64,000 bases of DNA from positions 1 through 64,000 of the forward strand of contig NZ_JAERSD010000007.1 in the NCBI RefSeq assembly GCF_017912555.1, given 5' to 3'. Made by a program: the position numbers and the translations under genes. This DNA comes from Bacillus sp. REN3. GTDB lineage: Bacteria; Bacillota; Bacilli; Bacillales; Cytobacillaceae. Below are positions 1-12,228 of the stretch, piece after piece (position 1 is the first letter of the stretch; every line of letters begins with the position of its first letter). A model generated the notes under the pieces. The model saw only the letters and a program-made list of their open reading frames with translations, did not search any database and had not been told where the DNA came from.

Positions 1-131
1 TGCGGCAGCATTTTTACAAGCTCAGTGAAGAAATCATCCCTTAGAATTGATTTTTCATAGAACTTTTGACACTACCTTTTAACAGGGGGAAACTTTACAT
101 GAAAAGAGTAAAACTAGAAAAGAAAAATAAA

Positions 132-167
132 AAGGGCAACGATAGAGAAAAATCTATCGTTGCCCTT
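132..167 (-). terminator. Terminator of the lysine riboswitch
   Basis: A 15-bp perfect stem (132-146 with 153-167) encloses a 6-base loop. On the minus strand it is followed by a T-rich run. It lies just downstream of the lysine aptamer, so it is the likely expression platform. Confidence 0.85.
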
Positions 168-189
168 GTCAGCAACTAGTTTCTCCATC

Positions 190-382
190 ACGATCTGTAG
201 CTCCCCATTATGGCTTTTCCTCCATAATGACAGTGGTACTCTTATTCAAAGTACCCCCAGCAAACTAAATGATGACTCACTTTAGCCTGCTTCGGCAAAA
301 TTCCCTTTCAACTGCGGTCAACGTTGTCATCCTCGCGCAGCCTACTCTTGAATCCTGCTCCTCTACCCCATCGGAATGATAA
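190..382 (-). promoter_or_regulatory. Lysine riboswitch (L box)
   Basis: Read on the minus strand, the stretch carries the conserved lysine-riboswitch blocks in order: GTAGAGG, TTCAAGAGTA, GAAAGGGA, GCCGAAGC, TTTGCTGG, a TTGAATAA loop, and a closing GGAGCTAC that pairs with GTAG near the 5' end. A terminator follows at 132-167. The controlled gene lies to the left of the window; no start codon with a clear ribosome binding site is visible in 1-131. Known targets in Bacillaceae are lysine biosynthesis genes (lysC/dapG) or lysine transporters, so the identity here is open. Confidence 0.9.
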
Positions 383-439
383 GGTTTTTTATTCAATTGC
401 CTTAATAATATAACAATGCCCCAAACTTGGCAACTGGTT

Positions 440-1198
440 TTATTCGCCAGGCAGTTGGATGGCCGGCGATGAACCCTTTCCGCCATTATAAAATTGCGGG
501 ACTTTCCCAGGATAGTAGAAGCTGCCAATTGGAATATTCTCCTGCACCGTTGCGATCTCGGTCGCGAAAGGGATGATGATTTGTACATTTACCTTTACTC
601 TGACCGAAACGTTTATCAGTGTGTTGTTGATCCCATGTTCCTCGGTTTCCCAGAATACGTCCGCCATGACATCGCCGATTGCATTGAACTTGACCGGAAC
701 CTTGGGGCCCATATTCCCCAGGAGCGCGTTATTCGTTGCCTGCCCCAGCGGGACATAATAAATGATTCCTTCTGTCTCCTGATCTTCATCCGTGACAATC
801 TCGACATCGGACAACATTTCAAGCGCGGTGAGATTTCCTCTTTCCGCTTCCTTTAGATTCGTCTGGACAATATTGGTCGTCTCCGCTTTTACCCGATTGA
901 TGATTTCAGTATTGAATTTGACGACAGTGGTAGACCCATTGTCGACCGGGACAAATTCAATCACTTTATCAATATCCATACCGCTCGCGATTTTCTTATT
1001 GATTGCTTTGTTGATGACAAGTGTGGCAATCTTCCTGGTCTGGGATTCCGCATAGCTCATCAACGTCGGCTCGATTCCTTTATCGATGATCCACAGCCCT
1101 GCAGCTGTTGAAAATGAAAAAAACACAAATGTCAGCAGGAATACATACCTGAAAGGCAATGGCCCTTTCCGGGGCAGCCGCCGGCCGAATTTTGGCAA
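440..1198 (-). CDS. yunB: Sporulation protein YunB
   Basis: The protein has 252 residues and matches B. subtilis YunB, a sporulation protein made in the mother cell, in length and layout. A basic N-terminus is followed by one membrane segment at about residues 17-38, then by an extracytoplasmic domain with the RGIEP-like segment (here KGIEPTLM) and the VINKAINK stretch. The start is a TTG preceded by AGGGGGGA six bases upstream. It follows the HD-GYP gene on the same strand, and yunC and yunD lie further upstream, as in B. subtilis. Its molecular role is not known in detail. Confidence 0.9.
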   Translation of the reverse strand: MPKFGRRLPRKGPLPFRYVFLLTFVFFSFSTAAGLWIIDKGIEPTLMSYAESQTRKIATLVINKAINKKIASGMDIDKVIEFVPVDNGSTTVVKFNTEIINRVKAETTNIVQTNLKEAERGNLTALEMLSDVEIVTDEDQETEGIIYYVPLGQATNNALLGNMGPKVPVKFNAIGDVMADVFWETEEHGINNTLINVSVRVKVNVQIIIPFATEIATVQENIPIGSFYYPGKVPQFYNGGKGSSPAIQLPGE

Positions 1199-1260
1199 AA
1201 CAAATCCCCCCTCTAAAGCTATATGTATGCTTCAGGGAGGGGAACTAGCCATAAAAACTA

Positions 1261-2367
1261 CTATTTGCCGGCATACTCATATGTAAGAATCGTATCGCAG
1301 CTGGTTATCATCAAAGATAAATTCGACTTCAGATTTACTTCGTACGGGACAACTTTTATATGGTTTTCTTCGAGGACCCTCACGATTGGCCGTTCACTGA
1401 AGCCCGGGTTCTGTCCAGATATGACACCTTTCCTGCCATCATTCAAGTTCACTGTCAAGCCGACTGGATAAATGGCGACTGCCTTACGGAAAGCATCAAC
1501 CACCATTGGATCAAATAAGGTACCGGAGCCTGAAAACAGGATTTCCAGCCCTTCATGGGGAAGCATCGCTGGACGGTAAACCCGGTTCGAGGTAACGGCG
1601 TCGAATACATCCGCGACACCAAGGATCCTGCCGAACAAATGGATACTCTCCCCTTTCAGTCCGCGGGGATACCCCGCTCCGTTCAGACGTTCATGATGCT
1701 GGTAGGCACAGTGGGCAACGACCAATGGAATAGCAGGGACCTTTCTCAGAAGCTCGAACCCATCCTCTGCATGCGCTTTGATGATCTTGAACTCTTCGGC
1801 CGTCAGCCGTCCAGGCTTTGTTAAAATCTCCTCGGGAACCATCATTTTCCCTACATCATGCAGGATGGCTCCAAGCCCAAGCTGTTCCAGCTCCTTCGGC
1901 GGGAGCTTCAGCTCAATCCCGATGGCAAGAGCATACAAGGTGACATTCAGCGAGTGGGAAAATATATAATGATCATGAAGGAAGACATCAGACAGCAGAT
2001 TAAGCAATTCTTTGCTCCTGTTCAGTTCCTCCAGTAACGACTTAATCAATTGCTGGAAATTCCGGTAGGCTTTCTCGAGGATGAACGAATGAGCGAATTT
2101 CTTGTCCTTCTGGATCTGCTTGAATGCGGCTCCAATCGTCTTGATTGCCTGGACATGAAGTTCATCGGAAATCGGGTTCATTAATTTAATATCTTCCGTT
2201 TCCTTATCGATTATATAAATATAATCAATGCCGAAATCCACCAGCCTGTCCAAGATTCTTTTCTCAAGCCGCGCGCCGACGTTCAGGAGAACCTGCCCCT
2301 GATCATTATAAATCGCCTTGCCGAGCAAAGCACCTTCTTCTGCATAAGCCGTCGCTACCAGTCTCAT
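1261..2367 (-). CDS. HD-GYP domain phosphodiesterase
   Basis: This is a cytoplasmic protein of about 368 residues. The HD-GYP signature is complete in what can be read: HDVGK near residue 170, followed by HHERLNGAGYP and the DVFDAVTS segment. Such domains hydrolyse cyclic di-GMP or related dinucleotides, so a signalling role is expected. The N-terminal 100 residues resemble the usual regulatory region of Bacillus HD-GYP proteins (MRLVATAYAEEGALLGKAIY). I chose the ATG at 2367; a GTG four codons upstream is possible but sits inside the ribosome binding region. The gene is inserted between yunB and yunC, where B. subtilis has no such gene. Confidence 0.85.
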   Translation of the reverse strand: MRLVATAYAEEGALLGKAIYNDQGQVLLNVGARLEKRILDRLVDFGIDYIYIIDKETEDIKLMNPISDELHVQAIKTIGAAFKQIQKDKKFAHSFILEKAYRNFQQLIKSLLEELNRSKELLNLLSDVFLHDHYIFSHSLNVTLYALAIGIELKLPPKELEQLGLGAILHDVGKMMVPEEILTKPGRLTAEEFKIIKAHAEDGFELLRKVPAIPLVVAHCAYQHHERLNGAGYPRGLKGESIHLFGRILGVADVFDAVTSNRVYRPAMLPHEGLEILFSGSGTLFDPMVVDAFRKAVAIYPVGLTVNLNDGRKGVISGQNPGFSERPIVRVLEENHIKVVPYEVNLKSNLSLMITSCDTILTYEYAGK

Positions 2368-2557
2368 GAACATTCCCACTTTATCTGTTTATTGTTGGAG
2401 CAAGAAAATTTTACATAAAACGACAATATTTTCTTTTATTCTATCATACCTGTCGCTCAGCGAGGAGAAGAATGTTGCATTTTGGCAAGTCTTTTGAGCT
2501 TGCTATTCCCCAAGAATGAGCTGCTCAAGGTTTACTTGTTCCTCCTGACGAATAGTA

Positions 2558-2587
2558 AAAAGCCGAGTGGACTAGCCATCGGCTTTT
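2558..2587 (-). terminator. Terminator after yunC
   Basis: An AAAAGCCGA/TCGGCTTTT stem with an inner TGG/CCA pair lies right after the yunC stop. T-rich flanks are present on both sides. Confidence 0.8.
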
Positions 2588-2591
2588 GATT

Positions 2592-2894
2592 TTAATTCAT
2601 CAGCAGCAGGGCATCTTTCCCGGCCATGCCCCGCACTGCCCCAAGGCTCTCCGCTTCAAAGGTAACAGATTCCAAAGGGGCCTCGAGCAGTTCATCAATA
2701 GTCTTGACCCCAACAGCCCTTCCTGCTATGACTTTCCTTAGTTTCAGCTTCTCATTAAGCAGTCCGACATCAAGGGCGCCGCACATGATATACCCTTTAT
2801 CTCCAGTAACGACAAGCAGGTTGGTCTTCGGCAGCCTGACCGTGATAGCAAGAAATGTCCTGTCATCTATTTCAATCGGTAACATCTCGATCAT
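2592..2894 (-). CDS. yunC: DUF1805 family protein YunC
   Basis: This small protein of 100 residues matches B. subtilis YunC over its whole length. It shows the family core GYIMCGALDVGLLNEKL followed by AGRAVGVKTIDELL. The function is unknown; the fold is a small alpha/beta domain. I chose the ATG at 2894, preceded by GGGAG; a GTG two codons earlier is possible. Its neighbour upstream is yunD, as in B. subtilis, and a terminator follows immediately, so the yunD-yunC pair may be one unit. Confidence 0.88.
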   Translation of the reverse strand: MIEMLPIEIDDRTFLAITVRLPKTNLLVVTGDKGYIMCGALDVGLLNEKLKLRKVIAGRAVGVKTIDELLEAPLESVTFEAESLGAVRGMAGKDALLLMN

Positions 2895-2958
2895 GAACAC
2901 ACTCTCCCTTCCCTCCCTTACACTCTATGAAGAGGGCTCAGGAAGCGTGCTGGATTGA

Positions 2959-4326
2959 TCATTTATAAATGGTTGAAATTTTCCATTCAAGCAGATTCCT
3001 CAGAAATTCCGGGAGCCAGTATTTTTTATCCTCGGCTCTGTAGATTTGAGGGAAGAACCGGCCGAATGTGAACATATCGGGGATCGCCAATAAATATTTT
3101 TTCTTCGCCTCAATCGGCTTTCCATTGATGAATATCTCGTTCCTCTTCACTACCTCAATTCCCGCATAATCCATCACACCCATCACTGTCCCCCTGAAAC
3201 CGAGGCCTTTTATTTGCAAATGCGGCCACTTTTCATCCTTCGTCTGCAATAGGACTTCCTTCAATTCCGAGCCAGTTAGTGATACGGTACATGGGTTGAT
3301 TGGATGCGGGCAAATTTCAAGCAAGTCGAACTGCGTCACAGTCCCGCGGCGTAAGCCGCCAATGAGCATTCCTGCATTCATGAACGCGCAATCCGCATCA
3401 CACCACTCGCGAAGGGCTTCTGTCAGCAACTTCGATAGCCTCGAACGCTCCATAGGGTCTGCTGCCAAATCCTCCGGGAGCTCGGCAACCCTTTTTTCCA
3501 TCAGCTGTTTGCCAGTTCGATAATACCCTTTAGCTATTGCCTGCTGGCCTTCTGTCTGTTCTCTTTCATGCATATCATAGAGGAAGGCTTTTTTTGTTAC
3601 TATCCGTTTCGTACCCTCATCGATTTCCAGTGTCACATGACCAGTATAACGGCCGTGTTTACCGGCACCGGCAAGCAGTGTATTGCCGACCTCCTTTCCT
3701 TCATGGAGGATGTGGTGGGTGTGCCCGCCAAGGATGACATCAATCTCCGGAAACCTCCCAGCAATCAGTTCATCATCATGGATGCCAAGATGCGAAAGCA
3801 AGATAACAGCGTCCGTCCTGCCATCAAGCTCACTGAGGCATCGTTCCAATTCGACAAACGGATCCGTCAGCTTCCAGCCAAGCTGCTCGTAAAAACGCGT
3901 GAAATTGGCTGTGACGCCAATGACGCCTATTCTCGTCCCAGTATTAGTTATGTAAACGTGATACGGCTTTGCCCATGCCGGCCTGCTACCATCTGGAAGA
4001 TAGAGATTCGCGACAAGCATATCAAAATTTCTCCTAAGATACATCGTATCAAGGTCCTCGAATGGCAAAGTGATGCCCTCATTGTTACCGATGGTTGCTG
4101 CATCGTATCCCGCTTCATTAAGAAGCTCACAATTCGCCTTGCCCCTTGTCGCATCAGAAAGCGGATGCCAGCGGTCCATATGGTCACCGATATCAAAAAT
4201 CAGCACCCCATCACCCGCCTCCTCATGCCATCGTTTCCGTTCAGCCAGCAATGCCCGGATTCCCGGCCAATGCTCTAAATGGCTGTGCAAATCATTTGTA
4301 TGATAAATATGAATGACTTCTCCCAT
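2959..4326 (-). CDS. yunD: Metallophosphoesterase / 5'-nucleotidase family protein YunD
   Basis: The protein has two domains: an N-terminal metallophosphoesterase with YHTNDLHSH near the start, DIGDHMD, GNNE and GGHTHH metal-binding motifs, and a C-terminal 5'-nucleotidase domain (from about residue 290, including the NAGMLIGGLRRG segment). Family members hydrolyse nucleotides or related phosphate esters. No signal peptide is visible, so it is probably cytoplasmic. I chose the ATG at 4326 because it begins just before the conserved TND motif. A TTG at 4368 has a stronger AGGGG ribosome binding site and would add 14 residues. Confidence 0.85.
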   Translation of the reverse strand: MGEVIHIYHTNDLHSHLEHWPGIRALLAERKRWHEEAGDGVLIFDIGDHMDRWHPLSDATRGKANCELLNEAGYDAATIGNNEGITLPFEDLDTMYLRRNFDMLVANLYLPDGSRPAWAKPYHVYITNTGTRIGVIGVTANFTRFYEQLGWKLTDPFVELERCLSELDGRTDAVILLSHLGIHDDELIAGRFPEIDVILGGHTHHILHEGKEVGNTLLAGAGKHGRYTGHVTLEIDEGTKRIVTKKAFLYDMHEREQTEGQQAIAKGYYRTGKQLMEKRVAELPEDLAADPMERSRLSKLLTEALREWCDADCAFMNAGMLIGGLRRGTVTQFDLLEICPHPINPCTVSLTGSELKEVLLQTKDEKWPHLQIKGLGFRGTVMGVMDYAGIEVVKRNEIFINGKPIEAKKKYLLAIPDMFTFGRFFPQIYRAEDKKYWLPEFLRNLLEWKISTIYK

Positions 4327-4433
4327 CAAACCATCAATCCTCTTAAAAAGATATCTCTTCGTATCCAATAAATCCCCTTGGTACTGGAATTCATCTCATT
4401 TTTCACAATCATATAACCAGCTATTTTCCAAAG

Positions 4434-4643
4434 CGCTAAATGATTGTGGTTTTTCGTTATATTATTGTTGGCTGTTCGCTCAATTGCTGCTGGATGCCGC
4501 TAAAATATTGTTTGATTTCGCTATATTGCTGTTGGCTGCCGCTAAATGGCCGACTGATCACGCTATATTCAGGTCGACTCTGCAAAATAGCCGACTGTTG
4601 ACGCTAAATCAATGGTGTTTTATGGTAAATGGCTGAATGCAGG
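4434..4643. repeat. Degenerate 21-bp tandem array (about 10 units)
   Basis: Ten units of 19-22 bp can be marked off, most beginning CGCTAAAT or CGCTATAT and several containing CTGTTGGCTG or CGACTG in the second half. Unit starts include 4434, 4455, 4477, 4498, 4519, 4540, 4561 and 4602. The array fills most of the gap between yunD and yunF. Its period and core match the larger array at 14.5-15.7 kb. No coding sequence or ribosome binding site goes with it. Confidence 0.75.
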
Positions 4644-4744
4644 CGATAATCATAATTTTTTCATAAACAATGCCGTTAGGCTGAGTCTGCATCCACCGTA
4701 ATTCAATAAAACAGGAGCAGCGCTATTATAAAAAACGCCCTCTT

Positions 4745-5593
4745 TTAAAATAAATCTAGCTGCCGAGGGTTCAGACCAGAATATTCTATCCTTAATAAAT
4801 CGACCATCTGCCTCGCATTATCAGAGGCATCCCCACCCGAATTATTATTGAAAAGCGCATAGACCTTCGCTGTACGTTCCTCCAGCTTTTCCATTTTCCG
4901 TGCCCATTCCTTCAGTTCTGTTTCATTATAACGGTATAGATACCTGACTTCCCGCCATTCCTGGCCCCTGCCCTTCTTGTTCCACCCATGGACATTCCTG
5001 CCGTGAAAGCGGACAAGCACCTTCTGCTCAGAAGTAGGTTCCAGAACTGTCGGAATCGATCCTTCACCCGCCTGCGGCTCGTCGCAGATGCTGTGGATCC
5101 AATTTTCTTCTTTCATAAAATCAAGCGTCCGTTCCCGCATTTCGCCTGCAAACCAGGACTGGTGGCGGAACTCAAGAGCGCAGTCGATGCCATCCATCTG
5201 CTCCCTGCACCAGCGCAGGTAATCCACATTCTCACGCCGGCAATCGAACCATGGCGGGAACTGGAACAGCGTCATCGCATGCTTATTCGCTTCAATATAT
5301 GGCTTCAGGGACTCTTTATATGCTTGGAACATCTCATTTTTATCCTTGAACGGGATTTCCCCGCGCTGATGCCCGGTCATCCCCTGGTACGCCTTGACGA
5401 TGAATTGGAATGACTCAGGTGTATCCTGGACCCATCGGACGGCGTTTTTCACAGGCTGGACAGCATAAAAAGAGGCATCGACCTCGACTGTCGGAAAGTG
5501 GCTAGAATACTCCTTCAACTTATCCCGTGGCTGCACCTTACCGTCATATAAACTGTCATGGTCTCCCCAGCCCGTCAAGCCAACATAAATCAT
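4745..5593 (-). CDS. yunF: DUF72 family protein YunF
   Basis: The 282-residue protein matches B. subtilis YunF in length and in the DUF72 landmarks: YVGLTGWGDHDSLY at the N-terminus, FPTVEVDASFYAVQP, a FQFPPWF segment, CALEFRHQSWF, and VRFHGRN. The family adopts a TIM-barrel-like fold of unknown activity. The ATG at 5593 is preceded by GGGAGG with a spacing of 9; the GTG three codons upstream overlaps that site and is unlikely. The gene stands alone, followed by an intergenic repeat array. Confidence 0.88.
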   Translation of the reverse strand: MIYVGLTGWGDHDSLYDGKVQPRDKLKEYSSHFPTVEVDASFYAVQPVKNAVRWVQDTPESFQFIVKAYQGMTGHQRGEIPFKDKNEMFQAYKESLKPYIEANKHAMTLFQFPPWFDCRRENVDYLRWCREQMDGIDCALEFRHQSWFAGEMRERTLDFMKEENWIHSICDEPQAGEGSIPTVLEPTSEQKVLVRFHGRNVHGWNKKGRGQEWREVRYLYRYNETELKEWARKMEKLEERTAKVYALFNNNSGGDASDNARQMVDLLRIEYSGLNPRQLDLF

Positions 5594-5885
5594 CCTGGGC
5601 ACCCTCCCTTTTAACCTTCATGATAGCATAGTTATCATGCAAATAAGAACTAAGACATCATTTACCCTGTTTACTTTTTATACTAATTATGACATAGCTA
5701 AAATCAGCTTTTATAGTTATTTATCTCTTACCAATACATTTGGGAAAAGTCACTAAGGTTTTTCGTTAATTACAGCACTTTTGACATAATCTCTATGAAT
5801 TTTGAAAGAACTTTCTACAGAATGGAAAAGAATTTTTGCGATATAAACTACTAAGAACAGGAGATCTTCTTTTTTCACAAAAAAA
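5594..5885. other. AT-rich intergenic stretch
   Basis: No gene, repeat or RNA could be supported here. The stretch is AT-rich and would hold the yunF promoter at its left end. Confidence 0.5.
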
Positions 5886-5913
5886 GGATCCACCTGCCCC
5901 AGCAGGTGGATTC
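5886..5913 (-). terminator. Terminator after the osmC-family gene
   Basis: A 10-bp perfect stem (ATCCACCTGC with GCAGGTGGAT) is followed on the minus strand by seven T residues. Confidence 0.8.
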
Positions 5914-5983
5914 CCGTCACTATCTTTTCCTGTATTTTCTTTTACGACAACATGATTGAAAGCTTTCTCCACTCGTTGGTTTT

Positions 5984-6475
5984 TCATTCTACTTCCAAAC
6001 GAATTTCTGCTTTCATACTGAGGAGTACCGGTGACTTTTGGAGCGCTGCTTGTGCAATTTCTTCTACTTGCTTTTTGTTTGCCGTGGTTTTCGCTTTTAA
6101 TGTGATAACTGGGTCAAGGATGCCGCCGTTTCCTTCTTCCAACCCTAAGAAAACAGCTGCGTTTAAATCCGCCTCTATACCAACACTTACCTCTTCTAAT
6201 GTTATGCCTTGCTGGCTCGCAAGAACTTGAAAGGTGATGGAAAAACAACTTGCCGCTGTCCCAATAAGCAATTCAACGGGATTTGGCCCTTTATCAGTTC
6301 CACCTAATTGCTCCGGTTCATCTATCTTTATCGGGTCAAAATTACGGATTTTCAACGTGTTTTCAACACCGGATTTCCAATCAATTCTCGCCTGCCAATT
6401 CTTCATTTTCAGCGATGGATCCTCTTTAATCATTTTTATTGTTTGCTCTACCGCTGGAAAATTAATTCCATTCAC
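5984..6475 (-). CDS. OsmC family protein
   Basis: The 163-residue protein shows the OsmC fold pattern: an N-terminal strand region with DWKSGVENTLKIRNF, the segment PNPVELLIGTAASCFSITF with a conserved cysteine, and a C-terminal half with KAKTTANKKQVEEI. OsmC/Ohr proteins are thiol peroxidases, but this subgroup keeps only one obvious catalytic-type cysteine and lacks the second at the Ohr position, so peroxidase activity is uncertain. The neighbouring upstream gene on the same strand is a Crp/Fnr regulator about 95 bp away, which could control it. Confidence 0.8.
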   Translation of the reverse strand: MNGINFPAVEQTIKMIKEDPSLKMKNWQARIDWKSGVENTLKIRNFDPIKIDEPEQLGGTDKGPNPVELLIGTAASCFSITFQVLASQQGITLEEVSVGIEADLNAAVFLGLEEGNGGILDPVITLKAKTTANKKQVEEIAQAALQKSPVLLSMKAEIRLEVE

Positions 6476-6570
6476 TTATATCCCCTCCGACATTAAATAG
6501 TTGGTACATACCCATCTTACACTGAGGGGAAATTTCCGTATGTAAGGGGGATTACATATTAATGAGATGT

Positions 6571-7227
6571 CTAGTCTTTTATAACCCAGAGCCGATTTTC
6601 CTCATTTTTAAGTACGCCGCTTTGAATCAGTTTATTGATTAAAAAGGTGACTGTTTCTCGGGTCGAGGCAATCATACCAGCAATATCCTTATGGGTAATA
6701 TATGGAGGAAGTGGATACCAGCCGTTTCTCTCATTTGTTGGGTCCATTAAACGATGAAACGCACGAATTAATCGCTCTTCTACCTTATCATAGGCGACCT
6801 GTTCCAAAATCTGCACAACTTCTTGCAATTGATTTGAAAAATAAGATAATAATTGATGCGATAATTCTGGAGTTCCAATCACTTTATCAACAATATCCTT
6901 TTTAGGCACTTTCACTACTTCTACATTTGTGAGTGCTGTTGCATACACTTTACTCACTTTGTTTGAAAAAGCGCTTGGCAAATCAATGAAATCTCCAGCA
7001 CCTAATATGCCTAAAACACATTCTTTCCCGTCTTCATGTATATGCCCTATACTTACATTTCCCATTACGACCAAAAAAAGGTCGTTTTCCAATTTGTTTG
7101 GATAACTTATTTGTTCTCCACGCTTAAAGGTATACTGTAGTTCGCCTTGCCACCTTATTAACCAATCTTTATCAAATAAATGACTGGTACGACAGGGATA
7201 TAAAAAATCGGATTCGATTGTAACCAC
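6571..7227 (-). CDS. Crp/Fnr family transcriptional regulator
   Basis: The 218-residue protein has an N-terminal cyclic-nucleotide-binding-like beta barrel (residues about 20-125, with GEQISYP and LGAGDFIDLP) and a C-terminal winged helix (about 145-215) with the recognition segment ITHKDIAGMIASTRETVTFLINKL. No Fnr-type cysteine cluster is visible, so it is not a canonical oxygen-sensing Fnr. The likely start is a GTG at 7227 with only a weak upstream AGAGAG. It lies directly upstream of the osmC-family gene on the same strand. Confidence 0.85.
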   Translation of the reverse strand: MVTIESDFLYPCRTSHLFDKDWLIRWQGELQYTFKRGEQISYPNKLENDLFLVVMGNVSIGHIHEDGKECVLGILGAGDFIDLPSAFSNKVSKVYATALTNVEVVKVPKKDIVDKVIGTPELSHQLLSYFSNQLQEVVQILEQVAYDKVEERLIRAFHRLMDPTNERNGWYPLPPYITHKDIAGMIASTRETVTFLINKLIQSGVLKNEENRLWVIKD

Positions 7228-7532
7228 ACTCTCTTATGGAATATATTTACGATTTATTAAATGGGCAATTCTGTTATATATTGTCCTTATTATCTCTCAT
7301 ACATAAATGGAAAATGAAAAATGAATGATACTGCTTACATTACGAGTAAAATACATACTTTCATTAAATCCCATCATGTAACGATCAATTGCTTTTTTAT
7401 AGAAGGTCAATAGTTCTCAAATGGAACCAGTCATGTTGTTAAGTAACGTTTTACATATTTCATATATGAATAAAAATCAACCGAAACAGGCTGAAAGTAT
7501 TTTTTCCATAAGGCTCTATTAATGTTGACTAT

Positions 7533-7645
7533 TGATTTCCGTTCCTGGCGGACGCTTTCCGCGGTCTGTCCGCGATCCTCTCCGTCGCTTCGCTCCTGCG
7601 GGGTCTCACTTCGACGCACTACTCCCGCATGAGTCAGCGCCTTCA
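7533..7645 (-). repeat. GC-rich dispersed Bacillaceae intergenic repeat
   Basis: On the minus strand the stretch reads through GCGGGAGTAG, GTGAGACCCCGCAGGAGCG, CCGCGGAAAGCG and GGAACGGAAATC, the order of blocks of a GC-rich palindromic repeat scattered between genes in many Bacillaceae. Its base composition is far from the AT-rich flanks. No protein is supported. Confidence 0.7.
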
Positions 7646-7694
7646 ACAGTGTTTCAAATCAACATTCTCCTTTAACACAGCCTTTCATAAAAAG

Positions 7695-7726
7695 ACCCCC
7701 GCCACAAACATTGATGTGACGGGGGT
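7695..7726 (-). terminator. Terminator of the suf operon
   Basis: ACCCCCG pairs with CGGGGGT, with further CACA/TGTG pairing inside. It lies just after the sufB stop, and a T-rich run follows on the minus strand. Confidence 0.85.
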
Positions 7727-7733
7727 GAAGCTA

Positions 7734-9131
7734 TTACCCAATACTTCCTTCCATCTCGAACTTGATCAGACGGTTCATTTCAACAGCGTATTCCATTGGC
7801 AGTTCTTTGGTGAATGGCTCAATGAAGCCCATGACGATCATTTCTGTTGCTTCCTCTTCGGAGATTCCGCGGCTCATCAGGTAGAAAAGCTGCTCCTCGG
7901 AAACTTTGGAAACTTTCGCTTCGTGCTCAAGCGAAATGTTATCGTTCAGAATCTCATTATATGGAATCGTGTCCGATGTCGACTTGTTATCCATGATCAG
8001 CGTATCGCACTCGATGTTGGAGCGGGCTCCTTCCGCTTTGCGCCCGAAGTGGACGATTCCGCGGTAGGTAACTTTTCCGCCCTGCTTGGAGATGGACTTC
8101 GATACGATCGTGGAAGATGTGTTCGGTGCAAGGTGAATCATTTTCGCACCTGCATCCTGGTGCTGCCCTTTTCCGGCAATCGCGATTGACAAAGTCATGC
8201 CACGGGCGCCTTCTCCTTTCAGGATGACAGCCGGGTATTTCATTGTCAGCTTGGAACCAATGTTTCCATCGATCCATTCCATTGTTGCGTTCTCTTCGCA
8301 GACCGCGCGCTTGGTAACCAGGTTGAAGACATTATTTGCCCAGTTCTGAATTGTTGTGTAGCGGCAGTATGCATCTTTTTTGATGATGATTTCAACGACC
8401 GCGCTGTGAAGCGAGTTCGTAGTGTAAACAGGTGCCGTACATCCTTCAACATAGTGTACGTGCGCGCCTTCATCCACGATGATCAGCGTACGTTCGAACT
8501 GGCCCATGTTTTCGGAGTTGATGCGGAAGTACGCTTGAAGCGGCGTTTCCACTTTCACACCTTTTGGAACATAGATAAAGGATCCGCCGGACCAAACCGC
8601 AGAGTTCAAAGCGGCGAATTTGTTGTCTGTCGGTGGGATGACCTTCGCCCAGTGTTCACGGAAGATATCTTCATTTTCTTTTAGAGCGGAATCTGTATCC
8701 TTGAAGACGATACCCTGCGCTTCAAGTTCTTCCTTCATGTTGTGGTAGACAACCTCGGATTCATACTGCGCAGAAACACCGGCAAGGTATTTTTGCTCAG
8801 CTTCCGGAATACCAAGCTTGTCGAATGTACGCTTGATTTCTTCCGGGACTTCATCCCATGAGCGCTCAGAACGCTCGGAAGGTTTTACATAATATGTGAT
8901 TTCGTCGAAGTTCAACGGAGCCAGATCCCCTCCCCATTGAGGCATCGGCATGCTGTAAAAATGCTCAAGGGATTTGAGGCGGAAGTCCAACATCCATTGA
9001 GGTTCTTCCTTAAGCTTTGAAATTTCTTCAACGATTTCACGCGTCAAGCCGCGTTTAGACCGGAAAATGGAAACGTCTTTGTCGGCAAAACCGTATTTAT
9101 AATCACCGATCTCTGGCATTTTTTTAGCCAT
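7734..9131 (-). CDS. sufB: Fe-S cluster assembly scaffold SufB
   Basis: The 465-residue protein matches SufB throughout, including [23 protein letters not shown], and RGISEEEAT near the C-terminus. SufB pairs with SufD and the ATPase SufC in the cytoplasmic SufBCD complex that builds iron-sulfur clusters. The gene is last in the order sufC-D-S-U-B and is followed by a strong terminator. The ATG at 9131 has GGAGGA upstream. The 113 bases between sufU and sufB are the only sizeable gap in the operon. Confidence 0.97.
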   Translation of the reverse strand: MAKKMPEIGDYKYGFADKDVSIFRSKRGLTREIVEEISKLKEEPQWMLDFRLKSLEHFYSMPMPQWGGDLAPLNFDEITYYVKPSERSERSWDEVPEEIKRTFDKLGIPEAEQKYLAGVSAQYESEVVYHNMKEELEAQGIVFKDTDSALKENEDIFREHWAKVIPPTDNKFAALNSAVWSGGSFIYVPKGVKVETPLQAYFRINSENMGQFERTLIIVDEGAHVHYVEGCTAPVYTTNSLHSAVVEIIIKKDAYCRYTTIQNWANNVFNLVTKRAVCEENATMEWIDGNIGSKLTMKYPAVILKGEGARGMTLSIAIAGKGQHQDAGAKMIHLAPNTSSTIVSKSISKQGGKVTYRGIVHFGRKAEGARSNIECDTLIMDNKSTSDTIPYNEILNDNISLEHEAKVSKVSEEQLFYLMSRGISEEEATEMIVMGFIEPFTKELPMEYAVEMNRLIKFEMEGSIG

Positions 9132-9244
9132 CGTCGAATTCCTCCATTCTTAAAGCGGGAAACGGTGTCCACGCTTTGCTGTTGTACTGCTGGCAGGCCA
9201 ATCCCCTGCGCGTTTTGCGGCAGGAACCCAGTTACGGTTCCCCT

Positions 9245-12214
<2,970 letters not shown>

Positions 12215-12228
12215 AATCCCTCCAACGC

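Noticed and set aside
5793-5987. A 64-residue minus-strand frame overlapping the osmC-family stop by four bases.
   Set aside because: It reads straight through the strong terminator at 5886-5913 and has no recognisable sequence.
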